From Neodiprion pinetum (Eukaryota; Arthropoda; Insecta; Hymenoptera; Diprionidae), in contig NC_060232.1 in assembly GCF_021155775.2 (NCBI RefSeq), positions 38,668,089 through 38,732,088 on the forward strand: a DNA stretch of 64,000 bases, in the 5' to 3' direction. This document shows, in pieces, positions 47,678 to 59,148 of the stretch; the first letter of the stretch is position 1; each line of letters begins with the position of its first letter. Under the pieces are notes generated by a model, which was not told the origin of the DNA, did not search any database, and saw only the letters and a program-made list of their open reading frames with translations. The position numbers and the translations under genes are program-made.

Positions 47678-48408
47678 TTAGAAGGGTTTCAACTTGGCCA
47701 TCAAATTGGTCCTCCTCATGGCTGCTTTCTTCACCCGCCTCCAGTATTTTTTCGTATCTGGATCCAGCTCTTCCAGTTTAAGAGGTGGGCCTATGTGTAT
47801 GTCCCAAAGCCAGTCGGGATATTCAGAATCTGGCTTAATCTCAATGTCCTGTCCTTCTTTCATTATATTACTTCCGCACACGAATTTTACCAATTTTTCA
47901 GGATCTGTTTCAACTGGAAGTACCTTCCTCTCCAACGGCTGACTTAGTTTCAGCTTTTTTTTCCCTTTTCCGAACATACCACCTGAAACAGGAAATGAAG
48001 ATAGGACAAAGATGGCACTTACTTTAACTGCTTGCGCAATTAATTGACATCAAAGAAGCAGAGCTATGGTTTTCCATTATCAAGTAGATATATCGAAGTA
48101 TAACAGTCGAAAGGTAGGAGAAAAGTATTCGACGTTTAAAATACGCGCTTTTGTGGGACAAACACGTGATATATTTTCACCTGTCGGTTGGCAACACGAA
48201 ATGCCGTTCGTATGTAACTCATAACTTAGTCTAACCTAATCTAAACAATTCCGGAGGAACTATTTTCAATGAAAGATGTGAGAGTTGATATGCATTAATA
48301 CGTACCGGCATCTGCCTTCGCGTAGCCTTTAATCTGCACGACATATTGTGACGGAACTATAATATTTTTGCCTAAACGAAGCAAACAAAGTGACGAGGAG
48401 AGACTCAT
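47678..48408 (-). CDS. mRpL54: Mitochondrial ribosomal protein L54
   Basis: Component of the large subunit of the mitochondrial ribosome. Two exons: 48408-48306 and 47982-47678; 135 residues. The first exon encodes a basic, Ser/Leu-rich N-terminus suited to mitochondrial import. The mature part has the family motifs GKGKKK near the start, then KLVKFVCGSNIMKEGQDI, YPDWLW and YWRRVKK close to the C-terminus. Length is normal for the family. The gene lies head-to-head with TRAPPC9, with about 0.9 kb between start codons. Confidence 0.93.
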
Positions 48409-49303
48409 GATAACACAATCGTGTCCCTCACGCGACCCTCGTGGGAGATAACCAAACTATTTGACCAATTGGACACAACCGTAGAGTACGTATTTGACAC
48501 TAGAGAGTATGTGCAACAATCACTTCGTTATAGAATCCGGATTCGTGAAAATAAGATTATATACATATATGACACAAGTCTGCCTTGACAGTTTGACTAT
48601 TCCATCTGGTTCATCGACACAAATTTATTTCTCATTACTATATTTATGTGGAAATGAAAATCTGGACAGAACAACATCCTTTTGTCCGATTATACAAAAT
48701 CCATTGATCACGTAAACATTGTAGAACGCTAATAAACTGTGAATTCACACCGGCTATTGACTAATATCACCCAACCTGACCTAACCTAGCTTTTATTTGT
48801 CAGCTGAGTTGAAAGCTGTCAAACGGCAATTCCCGATCCATAAATTAAGGCTCTGATCAATCGAATTTCGTTGCACGTCGTTGTACAATGATCACCGCTA
48901 AGGTAGGTAGAAACTCGGAAGTTAAAACTTCTCGCAATAAATTAGCAGCGCGGAATAATTATGAATTGACTAATTTTGACTCGTCGAATTTATGTCTATC
49001 TTGTAGATGTTCCATTCGCGTTTTCACGAGTATGAATGAAATACACTGAGTGAAAAAGAAAAGAAACACAACAAGAGTAACTTCTCTGTAATCCGTATAA
49101 GGTTATCCAAAATGTGCATGTGTACCTAGCAAAACCAAAGAAATATGATATTTGACGATTGATGTAAGTCTTGAACATTCATGTAATAAACCATCCACTT
49201 TCTATGTCTTCAGGTCACATTTGGTTGTTGCTTGATGGTAGCGTTGGTATAAATGCGGTCTGCAGTCAGTGTAATTCTGTCGAGTTCGGTGCCTGACAAC
49301 AAG
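48409..49303. promoter_or_regulatory. Shared upstream region of mRpL54 and TRAPPC9
   Basis: The 0.9 kb between the two divergent start codons should hold both promoters. No TATA box is evident. A TATGTCTTCAG acceptor ending at 49214 suggests a non-coding first exon for TRAPPC9. Confidence 0.4.
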
Positions 49304-52300
49304 ATGTCTCAGCCCGACTATGAGCAGACAGCTCACGACCACGCAGCACTGTTGTTGCTATTGAAGCCAATTGGCACACAAACGAAGCAGAAGACAGTAA
49401 CAAAAATAGGAGAGAGAATTATAAAGAGTGGAAGTAGATTTACAGTGCTTGATTCTACCGGTATAACGCGTGAAATTCTTGCCAGATTTGTAAGGGAACA
49501 TCCAGTTGAAAATAACGATTGGAGTGAATTTCAAACGCACAGAAGACTCCTAGGCCTGATTACTATAGGAAAATATGACAGCCAGACAGAGCTCGATGAG
49601 CTCTGTAGACTGCATGAAACTTTGAAAGTGAAATATAGCGCGACCCTCTACGATTCCAGAGCAATTCTTTTTGGACCAGTTGAATCTGAGAATTTAAATG
49701 AACCACCGAAACCATTTACGACTCCTTCAAATTTTAAGACAAGGGCGCTGTTCTACGCAGATGAAACTTGCCCAGACCTTGAAGCTCAAATTGCTGAATG
49801 TCTAAACTCTCTCTTTTGGATCCTAGAATCTAAAAGACTTGAACGATCCAGGGAAAAAGTTGACCGTGTTCCTTTGCTACTTGCACCGTTTGAAAAGAAG
49901 GATTTCATTGGTTTGGACCTTGACTCGGGTACCATGAGAAAGAGGTGCGTCGGACGAATGACCAAACACTTGGGAGATCTTTGCCTCCAGGCCGGCTTAC
50001 CTGCCGATGCTTTATACCATTACAATTCTGCTGCTAATACTCTGCAAGCTGTTAAGGATTGGCTCTGGCTCGGCGCTGCATTTGAGGGGTTGTGTGCTGC
50101 TTCTGTTCTAGTCTTATATCCAAATATGTGTCGGAGTCTTCCCTTACAGAGAAATTCGTCCTTGCAGGAAGGTAGTCCAGGGAAACAAAGGTAAATATAA
50201 GTTTCAAAAGTTGTTGAATTGAAAAGTAAGTCTGCAAGGTAATCAAGAATTCCCATTTTCATCTGCAGAAGGGAGTCTCAGGCCTTGAATAGTTTGCCAC
50301 CTTCTCCTAATATAGAGGCGATCAAGGCTGAGATGCCGCAAATTTTACCGCCTGAAGAAATTGCAAAAAAATATCGAGAAGCCATAGTTCACTACAGCAA
50401 ACACAAAAACGCAGGGGTAATTGAGACGGAAGCAAGTTTCAAGGCGACAAGAATTTCTATAGAACAAAATTGCACTTTGCAGGCAGCTTCTTTTCTCAAT
50501 AATGTTGTATTCATCAATTTGAACATTAGCGAGCATGAAAAAGTAAGCAAATTCAGTTTTCCACTCATTGCATGTTTTTGAGATAGTGCTGAATACGTTG
50601 GAAATATTCTGTTCCAGATTGAACGTTTCACTACACTGTCAGAACTGTTTACTGCCTTTGGCTTCACGCGCAAAGCCTCTTTCTGTTTACGTCTAGCTGC
50701 TACGAGGCATGTTTCTCAAAATAATCCAAATCCTGATTGGCAGCAGTGTTATAATCTAATGTTGCAAGCGGCACCTGGGCTGAAGCTTAGTCTTGATCCA
50801 GTGGAAATGCCTTCTGGTGAGGTTGCGAACAACTTTTCACCAAATTGAACCGCCAACAACTGGAAGTATAAACGTCTGACTATTAACTAATTCTCCGGTT
50901 TTTCAAGATGGCTTGCGGGGTTGGCCTACTTTACAAATTCAGCTCATACAAGAGCTGGTCGTTGCCGCTAAGCGAATGGGTAATCCAGCCCTCGCCACTC
51001 GGCACATGACATTCTTGCTCCAGACTATGTATGATCATATGAGCCCTACAGAACGCAAGGAATCAGCTTTACAACTTCAAGCTGTGTCGCAGCAATGTGA
51101 AGGTGCACCTGTGCCCCTTGTATGTTGTTCTTTTTCATGTACTGCCAAGTATGGTTAAGTTATAAAACAATTAGTGTTCATTATAAAAGTGATTGCGTTG
51201 TTACTTACTACGATATGTCACATGTATTTTTCCTGTGCAGGTGTTAGATTCAGGGATGGTCATACCGCCAGCTAACTTAACAAACATTCCAAAAACTAAA
51301 TCATTCACTTTGAAGAATCTTCAACCACATCTTCAGCCACAAAAAATAGAGAGAATCAAAGAAGATCACGGCCCCTTTTTATTTACTCCTATTAATTTCG
51401 GGTCTTTGGAAAGGAAAAATACTTTGAAAAGTAAAATGGGTGAGAATTTTATCATTGTTTTTTGAATTAATATATATCAGCAAATCGAAGTTGCAAAATT
51501 TCCAACTTTAACTCACTATTCTATATGATAAAGCTGAAATATTCCTTCATAGACTATCTTTGGGTGGAAGGAGATATTTGCGAAGTATCTATGCAGCTCA
51601 TAAACCCATTACCGTTTGAGCTTCATGTTTCGAATATGCGACTACTTACGAATGGAATAGTGTTCGAATCGATACCAGAAACAATCACCTTGGCTGCTGA
51701 GTCTGGCCCAATGGCTGTGACACTGGCAGGAACGCCTAAGGAAGTTGGTGACCTGGAGATACTCGGCTTTAGCACACATACTTTAGGCGTGAAATCCAAT
51801 TGCAGATTAAGACACATGGAGAGAATGCCTCATCCACAATATTCTGTTGAAGTTGTGCCTGCCCTGCCGAAAATCGACGTCTCTACAAGCTTGCCGCAGA
51901 CGGCTAGTTTCAGCTCTGGTGAAAACATAGTTACTAGTGCAAGCATCTCGCTCTATGGTGGTGAAAGGTAAGCAAAATTCCAAGGCATAATATAATTTAC
52001 AAAAATCAGATCGCAACCCGACACGAGATATAATAACGCGAGAATTTTATTTCAGCGCAGAATTTACAGTCACTTTGACAAACGTAGGTGTGATTCCTAT
52101 CGAGATGATAGAAGTATCTGTGCAATCTGCTCTCGACACGTTAACAGAGGGTAAAATCTTCAAATGGAGTGAAGAAAATTTAAAAACACAGCTGCCGCTT
52201 CTCCCTGGGACCAGTGCCAGTTTCACTATTTATTTGTATGCCGTTGCTGACTTTATATCACCTGTATCTCGAAATGGTGAGTCGTTTTTGAAACAACTTG

Positions 52301-53861
52301 GATACATATATTTTCGTAATTTAATATATTCGTTGTATTCGGATTTTAGATATGAGCAGTGGCGCTTATTTGAGTCAGCCGAGTAGCTTGATGTCGCAAT
52401 CTGGTCCAAGTTCTTTACCTTCCAGATTGAGCTCACCTTCTCATCACACGAAAAGGCAGTCGGAACTAACTTCTTCTTTTCGATCTGGCCTCAGCTCTCA
52501 TTCTGGACATTCGTCACTGGCCAGCACACGTTTATCCAAACTAGCCGTACCCCTCCATGCTTCCAATATAATCGAAGGTCAGTTGAAAATCAAATATTCA
52601 GGGGGAGGCGGACTGACTGCTGGATACTGTCGGATATCTTCAGTCTATGTTACCATCGAAATGCTACCCAGTGTGCAGATTACTAGTTGGGATGTACTTC
52701 CTGCTGAAACGTGAGTCTCTTATACATTGGCTTATAATTAACTTCCTTGACTACGTTCATTGTTTTAGAAACAACTCTCCGAGTATATATATATTTAAAA
52801 TTCAGCATGACTAACAGATAAGGAAACTTTGATTCATTCTAGGCCCACACAATTCTATCTTGTGTTAGATGTAACAAACATGACAAACCATGAAATGGAA
52901 TTACATTATACCCAGAGTAAATGTATCTATATGGAAGGACGAGAACCTTGTCGTATTCCAGTTCCTGTAAATCGATGCCCATTGAATAAGCTGTCTTCGG
53001 TAATTTATGATATTTCCAAATGATTCAATTATTTTTCAAAACAAACGAAACACCTATTGATCTTTTTCCCTTTTTTGTAACAGCAAAAGGAAATCAGTGA
53101 TGCCGAGCTCGAAAAAGTTTGTTCGGAACATATAGCTTCTCTGGTTGACTTGAAGTGGCAATTACTGGGTACAGAAACAACAGGCAAAGCAACGCTTGCA
53201 GGCATTACACTGACTCAAGATATGTTAGATCTTGTTAGAATGAGTCCATTACAATGGGGTATGCAAAAGAAGCAGAGAGTAAACTTTAGAAAAATAGAAC
53301 CTTGCATTATATATAAAAATAGTTTTAGCTTTACTGAAAATAACTAGAACTTGTATCATTATCTTGCAGAAATAACCATTAATGATTCAGCCGTCAAAGC
53401 TCAAGAGGAGTTAACGTGTGGTTTAGGCGAATGCATCAGTGTAGGAATTGGCGTGTGCAATGCTCTCGAAAGACCGCTCAGAGATTTAATACTCTCAATT
53501 AATTTCTATCAAGACCATCACAATGGCGTAAACAATTATAGATTGGATACCAGATTGTCGACAGCTGGGGCTAATAAAGTAATGTTACCAATGGTATGTA
53601 TCATTTAAGATCTTTATGTAACTTTTCCTCACTGAAAAATCTCCAGAAATACTAAATACGTTTTTACAGCTCGAGGAACATGGCCGAGCTCATCACGAAT
53701 GTCGAGTAGTATTTTTCACAGCAGGCCAGTACAAAGTAGATATTCAATGCAGTAGCAGCGAGTCAACTCCTAGCACACCGACATTGTGTTCCGAACTTAT
53801 GAATGCTGGTCATACGTGGCGGTACATACCGCCTATTGAAATAACTGTCGACGGTTGCTGA
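49304..53861 (+). CDS. TRAPPC9: TRAPP complex subunit 9 (brunelleschi/NIBP/Trs120)
   Basis: Subunit of the TRAPPII tethering complex and Rab11-type exchange factor at the Golgi; the Drosophila orthologue brunelleschi is needed for male meiotic cytokinesis. Twelve exons: 49304-50190, 50269-50542, 50618-50816, 50908-51119, 51241-51439, 51553-51967, 52056-52276, 52350-52710, 52843-52999, 53084-53258, 53370-53593 and 53670-53861. All have GT-AG introns, and the frame is intact over 1171 residues. I chose the ATG at 49304 because MSQPDYEQTAHDH matches the conserved family N-terminus; an in-frame ATG at 49253 would add 17 residues. The first half is the helical-repeat region and the second half has beta-rich Trs120-like modules. 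Exon 8 begins with a Ser-rich linker (about residues 804-860). Introns are all short. Confidence 0.95.
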
Positions 53862-54147
53862 TCTCGAAAGAAAAATCATTCACTACGAGTGGGAGACATC
53901 TTGCGATAATAACTATTTGTATTACAGAACTCATACACTGAAACTCAAATTGATGTAACAGTATATAGTTAGAAACAGAAAAAAAGTATACAACGGACTG
54001 AATGAGAATTATAAGTTTGTGTCCATGACAAAAGAGTGTAAAAAGGCAGAGATTGTACTCAAATGCTTTATTGAAGTAAAAAGAATATGGTATAAAATAT
54101 TGTTATTAATATACAGTCTATGAATATTGTGATACTTTGAAGAATGT

Positions 54148-54153
54148 AATAAA
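54148..54153 (+). terminator. Polyadenylation signal of TRAPPC9
   Basis: AATAAA about 290 bases after the stop codon. Confidence 0.6.
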
Positions 54154-55099
54154 ATAGCTGAACATCATCCACAACTGCCTTAATTAACCATTTTGAAGTT
54201 AGTACCGTTATCGTATTAATTATCGTTAGTTATTGGCATAGGTCAAAATTAACAATATAAATTTTAATAGGTATTGTCATGGTGCCTTATTGATTTACTG
54301 CAATTAATATAGCAACTACGTTTATTATTATTGATTTTATATGATTTTATGATTTGTAAATTAGGTATAGATATGAGTATGGTAGAGACATGTTCTTGTT
54401 CCCATCAGTAAATTGTCTTAAAACGGCAAAGTTCAGTTTGCTCAAGAAGTTCTAGATAGATCGAATCTTGGATTTCAAAAGAACGGTATCTGTAATTCAA
54501 TTTCAGTCCTCCATGTGATCTTAATAGTGTTATCATTTGGTAACTAGTTCTCAGAATCTTTGTGCACACAACCCAAAGTGATAGTAACATAGATGATTCT
54601 TCCTAATTTTCAAATATCATCATTCATTATAAATATAGAATTAAAAAATCAACATAACTTAAATCGAATGTGTGTTTGCTATTGAACGAAACACATAACT
54701 ATGAAATAATACTGAAATAAATCAGAACAATCGATCAGTAGTGAGTCTTATTGCACTTGCTTTAAATGTTTCAATTACTATTGGGATCCAAAATATGGGC
54801 ATAGAAATAAAGCGTAATAAAAAGTAACCAACTGATCATTTTATAAACAAATAGACAAATGCTAAGTCATGAAAAAGTAAGTAATGTACTGTTAAGTAGT
54901 AGTGTCTGAAATACTGGATCCCTTTTCAGATCGATTGCAATACACAAGACATCCCGTGCACCTCTGTAACGTTTTTCTTGATTATAAAAATATTCTACTC
55001 CCTTAATATTAAGTCTTGGAATTTCTTATTACGGAATAAAATTAGATAAAGGAAATGTAGTTGTACCACAGTCAAACCATTCTTGCCTTAAACTAGATA
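54154..55099. other. Interval between TRAPPC9 and PIF1 3' ends
   Basis: AT-rich sequence between two convergent genes. No exon seen. Confidence 0.5.
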
Positions 55100-56956
55100 T
55101 TACACTTTGCGTGGCTTTTTCCCGAGAGGAATCATTTCCATATCTCTTAAATGTCTTCTAAACTTTTTGTAAAATTCAAGTACAACTGGATTAGCCCATA
55201 CTTGCTTAGCACTAAAATCCAAAACTCTTAAAGCCTGTAGGTTTTGGGCCCTAGACAGCGCTACATAGGCTTGCCCGGCATCGAAAACTCGTCCAAGGCT
55301 CATTTCAACACAGTCTAAAGTAAGCCCTTGACTTTTATGGATTGAAAATGCCCAGGCAAGTTTCAGTGGAATTTGTTTCCTAGTAATAACTAATCCAGCA
55401 GCAGTTTTTATCGTCCATTTATCTAATTTTGCTCTGTACTCTTTGCCACATCGAAAACGAACTACCGGGGCATCTTCTGCAAACTTGATTACTACGCCTC
55501 TAGCTCCATTTACTAAACCATCAGCAATGTTGATGTTTTTCAAGAGCATAACTTGGGCCCCGACTTTCAAGTCTAATTTACTTGCAACTGGTAACTGCTG
55601 ATCCAGAGTTTTGGTCATATATGTATCGGAGTCCTCAGCTAAGAATGTCCTGCATTCTCCATGTAGCTGTTCCAGTTTAGACTCATTAATCAGATTGGCG
55701 TCATTGATATGTGTGCATAGCCTGGTAGCCAGAATTCCATCTTTCTCAATCTGTTGACTAGAAGTTGCTACAAGGATTTTGGCGATTTCATCAGTGACTC
55801 TTCCTATCCTGACGTTATTCAAAATATTAATAAAAGTCGGGTCGGTTTGTCTGTGAACTTTTTGGAGTTCAAAAGTATGTTTAACACACTCTCTCCAAGA
55901 CTTGCTTTGGAAGCAGAACTTCACCTTATCTGTAAGTTTAGCAACCGGAGGAAGCTGCAGGAAATCTCCGCAAAGAACAAGCTGTATACCCCCGAATGGT
56001 TTATCGTTCTTTCTTATCCTTCGGGCCACAGCTTCGATTTTGTCAAAATAATCTCCATCGACCATAGATATCTCATCAATAACGAGGTGCTTGGTTCTCC
56101 GCCAAATCTGTGCTGCTGTCGGCCTTGATGCTAACTCATAGCACTTTTCCAGAGATGCAGAACCGATACCAATACTAGCGAATTGATGCAGCGTTATTCC
56201 CCCAATGTGGCAAGCAGCTACACCTGTACTAGCTGTGGCGACAGTAACGTCAGGTGGCAAGGCAGCGATAATTCTTTTGAGCAGAAAAGATTTCCCAGTA
56301 CCTGCCGAGCCAGTAAAAAATAAACTTTGCCCAGCAATAGCAGCGTTCAAGACAGCGGTTTGCTCCTCAGTAAGATTGGAAACGGTTGGATTATTATAGA
56401 GTTTCTTAGCCAATGGAATTTTTGGCTTGCTGTGATCAATAATTTTTCGTTTCCTCACATTGGAAGGTGATGGGGTAGTGAATGTGGCCCGGGAAACTCC
56501 AATTGCTTTTTCCTTGGCTTTGTTTACCTCGGCTGATGTAGCTGGACTTATTTCTTGGACCGCTTGCAGGGGCTTGTTGGACAGGAGCTGGTCACGAAGT
56601 GGATTTTGAGATGGATTCTTACCCGGTTGACCAGTCATTTTGACGAATATCATTTTAAGGAATGATATCAGCTGTGCTGGCGGAGCATTGGACATGAACA
56701 GGGTGCAATTCTGCTCTAAAAATTTAATTGACGCCTTGCCTTCGGTTATAAACTTTTTGAACACAGTAAAGCCTGTGAGCGGGAATTCTACTCGGCCATT
56801 ACGCTTGTCCGGTTGGATTTCCATGAGCATTTGTCGTGTACCGTTGCGAATTATACGCAGGGTCGCCGAACTGTGGGACACTTTGTTTGACAAGGATCCT
56901 TGATTGTTGAGGTATTGTAAAACCACGGCACATTTCAAGAAATTTGTAGAATCCAT
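55100..56956 (-). CDS. PIF1: PIF1-family ATP-dependent DNA helicase
   Basis: A 5'-3' superfamily 1B helicase that unwinds G-quadruplexes and acts at telomeres, replication forks and in mitochondria. Single exon, 618 residues, close to the 641 of human PIF1. Residues 1-110 match the N-terminal domain of animal PIF1, which marks this as the host gene and not a Helitron helicase. Walker A is GSAGTGKS (216-223), Walker B is VIDEISM (292-298), and motif III is GDFLQLPP (330-337). HKSQGLTLD starts near 540, and the last helicase motif, VALSRAQ, lies near 565-571. No interruption. The lack of introns may be ancestral or may reflect retroposition. Confidence 0.95.
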   Translation of the reverse strand: MDSTNFLKCAVVLQYLNNQGSLSNKVSHSSATLRIIRNGTRQMLMEIQPDKRNGRVEFPLTGFTVFKKFITEGKASIKFLEQNCTLFMSNAPPAQLISFLKMIFVKMTGQPGKNPSQNPLRDQLLSNKPLQAVQEISPATSAEVNKAKEKAIGVSRATFTTPSPSNVRKRKIIDHSKPKIPLAKKLYNNPTVSNLTEEQTAVLNAAIAGQSLFFTGSAGTGKSFLLKRIIAALPPDVTVATASTGVAACHIGGITLHQFASIGIGSASLEKCYELASRPTAAQIWRRTKHLVIDEISMVDGDYFDKIEAVARRIRKNDKPFGGIQLVLCGDFLQLPPVAKLTDKVKFCFQSKSWRECVKHTFELQKVHRQTDPTFINILNNVRIGRVTDEIAKILVATSSQQIEKDGILATRLCTHINDANLINESKLEQLHGECRTFLAEDSDTYMTKTLDQQLPVASKLDLKVGAQVMLLKNINIADGLVNGARGVVIKFAEDAPVVRFRCGKEYRAKLDKWTIKTAAGLVITRKQIPLKLAWAFSIHKSQGLTLDCVEMSLGRVFDAGQAYVALSRAQNLQALRVLDFSAKQVWANPVVLEFYKKFRRHLRDMEMIPLGKKPRKV

Positions 56957-56981
56957 TGTTTCACCACCGTTAGAACATGAG

Positions 56982-57020
56982 AGTGATCCACGGAGGAGTG
57001 ACCCATGGAGGAGTGACCAC
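56982..57020. repeat. Short tandem repeat upstream of PIF1
   Basis: A 15-base unit close to TGAYCCAYGGAGGAG is repeated about 2.5 times, 30-60 bases upstream of the PIF1 start codon. It may lie in the 5' untranslated region or promoter. Confidence 0.5.
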
Positions 57021-57201
57021 GACCATGGTGTAAGAAAACAAGGTGTGCTCTAAACGGAGATGCGCAGTAGTAAAGTCACGTGATAGCCCCCACATGACGT
57101 CACGACGAAAATTCCGAATTTGTATTCTGACGTAAACAGTACAACATAACCTCTGTTATTGTTTTCAAAAGTGACAGAAAACTTCAATATTTTATTACGA
57201 A

Positions 57202-58179
57202 ATGCCATCTTGTTATGTAAAAAATTGCCGTAATAGAACAAGTGGAAAAAAAGCAGCAGAGAATATTGAATATTTTCGTTTCCCAAAAAGTGATGATTTG
57301 AAAAAAAAATGGGCAACAGCCTGTGGGATGACGTCCGACGAAAATACCAATTACAGCTTAGGTAAAACCATTCATTTTCATGAATATTGATCATGATAGG
57401 TATTAACTGCAAAATAATATTTTCTGGTAGTGACAATTCATCAAAATTTAATTTCTTACGATGATTTATCTGTATTTCGATGTACACTGAATGAGAATAA
57501 TCAGTTCTCATACTGACTATATGCTTTATACAGCAAGGGTTTGCTCTGCACACTTTGATGCTGCCTGATTCGAAAAACCATTGCAACACATCCTTCTCAA
57601 TTATTCACTCAAAAATGGACAAAAGTTAAAGGAGGATTCTGCGCCGACACTTAATCGACCATCACACTCAAATCAAACATCAATTTCACTGTAAGTTTAC
57701 AGAGTTCAACAAAAATTGTAAATATTTTGAAATGCGATTACATGGAAGTGAGGCATTTTCTTATATGATAAATATAAAACTGGCTTTGTAGGGTACATCA
57801 GGATACCAATCGAAGTCAAGATTTGCATAATCTAGTTCCCGGGGGTCCATCGACATGTGTTATATCTGTTCCAAACCCAGCGACAGATGATGTATTCGAA
57901 AAGTTGAGACAATTTGGAGAGAAAAAAACACTGACCCAGGAAAACAAAATTTTCAAAAGAACAGTACTTGAACATCAACGAGATTTAAAACGAATGAAAA
58001 AAGAAATAAAATTGGAGACAGAGAAACAGACAAACGATGTCCTTAGTCGCGTTTTTACTCCTGGGCAAGTACGACTGTTATTGAATCCTCACAAGAAAAG
58101 GACTACGTGGTCTTGTGAGGATTTAACATCAGCGATAGCCCTTCGAAGTGTTAGTACGAAGACTTACCTTTTTTTTTGA
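57202..58179 (+). pseudogene. P-element/THAP9-type transposase, 5' fragment
   Basis: Remains of a THAP-domain transposase related to P elements and THAP9. Inferred exons: 57202-57361, 57534-57690 and 57792-58179, with good GT-AG sites and consistent phases. Exon 1 starts MPSCYVKNC and covers most of the C2CH zinc finger; exon 2 supplies the last zinc ligands in VCSAHF. Four codons later, at 57566-57568, is an in-frame TGA where related proteins often have Cys. Exon 3 has a coiled, charged stretch and then FTPGQVRLLLNP and SSAIALRS-like words (ITSAIALRS-type) typical of the P-element transposase domain. Homology ends near 58166, where a tandem repeat begins; the catalytic RNase H-like domain is missing. 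I call it a dead fragment. Confidence 0.8.
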
Positions 58180-59148
58180 CCAAAAAATCTTTCGTCTCAG
58201 AATTGATTTGTATGAAACTTTCCTGACCAATTCGACCCCCAGGAACTTAGAAGACGCAGCGAAAAGAGCGTGGGACCAACGGCAGAGGAATGACAACGAT
58301 AAGATCTCCAGCTGAAAAATGTCAAAAACACAGGTTCTGGTTTTTTGGCTGTAACTTTTGATCCGTTGCTTGCAGCGTATTGGGACTACGCCTAATCGAT
58401 TCCTTTCGCAAAATTACGTCGGAATAGTGCCACGAAAAATTTATTCCAGCACTTTTCAAAATCGCCAAAATTTTCGCCGAATATACAAAGGGGTTACCCT
58501 TCCTATTTTTTGACCAAAAAATCTTTCCTCTCTGAATTGATTTGTATAACCCTTTCCTGACCAATTGGACCCCCAGAAACTCAGAAAACGCAGCAAAAAG
58601 AGCGTGGGATCAACGGCAGAGGAATGACAACGATAAGATCTCCAGCTGAAAAATGTCAAAAACACAGGTTCTCCTTTTTGGCTGTAACTTTTGATCCGTT
58701 GCTTGCAGCGTATTGGGACTACGCCTAATCGATTCCTTTCGCAAAATTACGTCGGAATAGTGCCACAAAGAATTTATTCCAGCACTTTTCAAAATCGACA
58801 AAATTTTCGCCAAAAATACAAAGGGGTTAACCTTCCTTTTTTTTTGACCAAAAAATCTTTCGTCTCAGAATTGATTTGTATGACCCTTTCCCGACCAATT
58901 CGACCCCCAGGAACTCAGAAAACGCAGCGAAAAGAGCGTGGGACCAACGGCAGAGGAATGACAACGATAAGATCTCCAGCTGAAAAATGTCAAAAACACA
59001 GGTTCTGGTTTTATAGTAGTAACTTTTGATCCGTTGCTCGCAGCGTATTGAGACTGCGTCCAATCGATTCCTTGCGCGAAATTACGTCCGAATAGTGCCA
59101 CAAAGAATTTATTCCAGCACTTTTCAAAATTGCCAAAATTTTCGCCAA
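58168..59148. repeat. 334-bp tandem repeat, about 2.9 copies
   Basis: Units start with GACCAAAAAATCTTTC at 58178, 58512 and 58846, an exact period of 334. Copies differ by only a few per cent. The third copy ends at 59148 where the LTR begins. Frames inside it are repeat shadows. The left end coincides with the break of the P-element-like gene. Confidence 0.9.

Noticed and set aside
55100..56956. PIF1 helicase as part of a Helitron
   Set aside because: It has the animal PIF1 N-terminal domain, normal length and no Rep domain or Helitron ends nearby.
57566..57568. TGA at a usual Cys position read as selenocysteine
   Set aside because: The gene is truncated and transposon-derived, no SECIS-type structure was recognised, and THAP transposases are not selenoproteins. 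A nonsense mutation is simpler.
58322..59101. Several 67-112 codon frames within the 334-bp repeats
   Set aside because: They repeat with the unit and have no domain; they are shadows of the tandem repeat.
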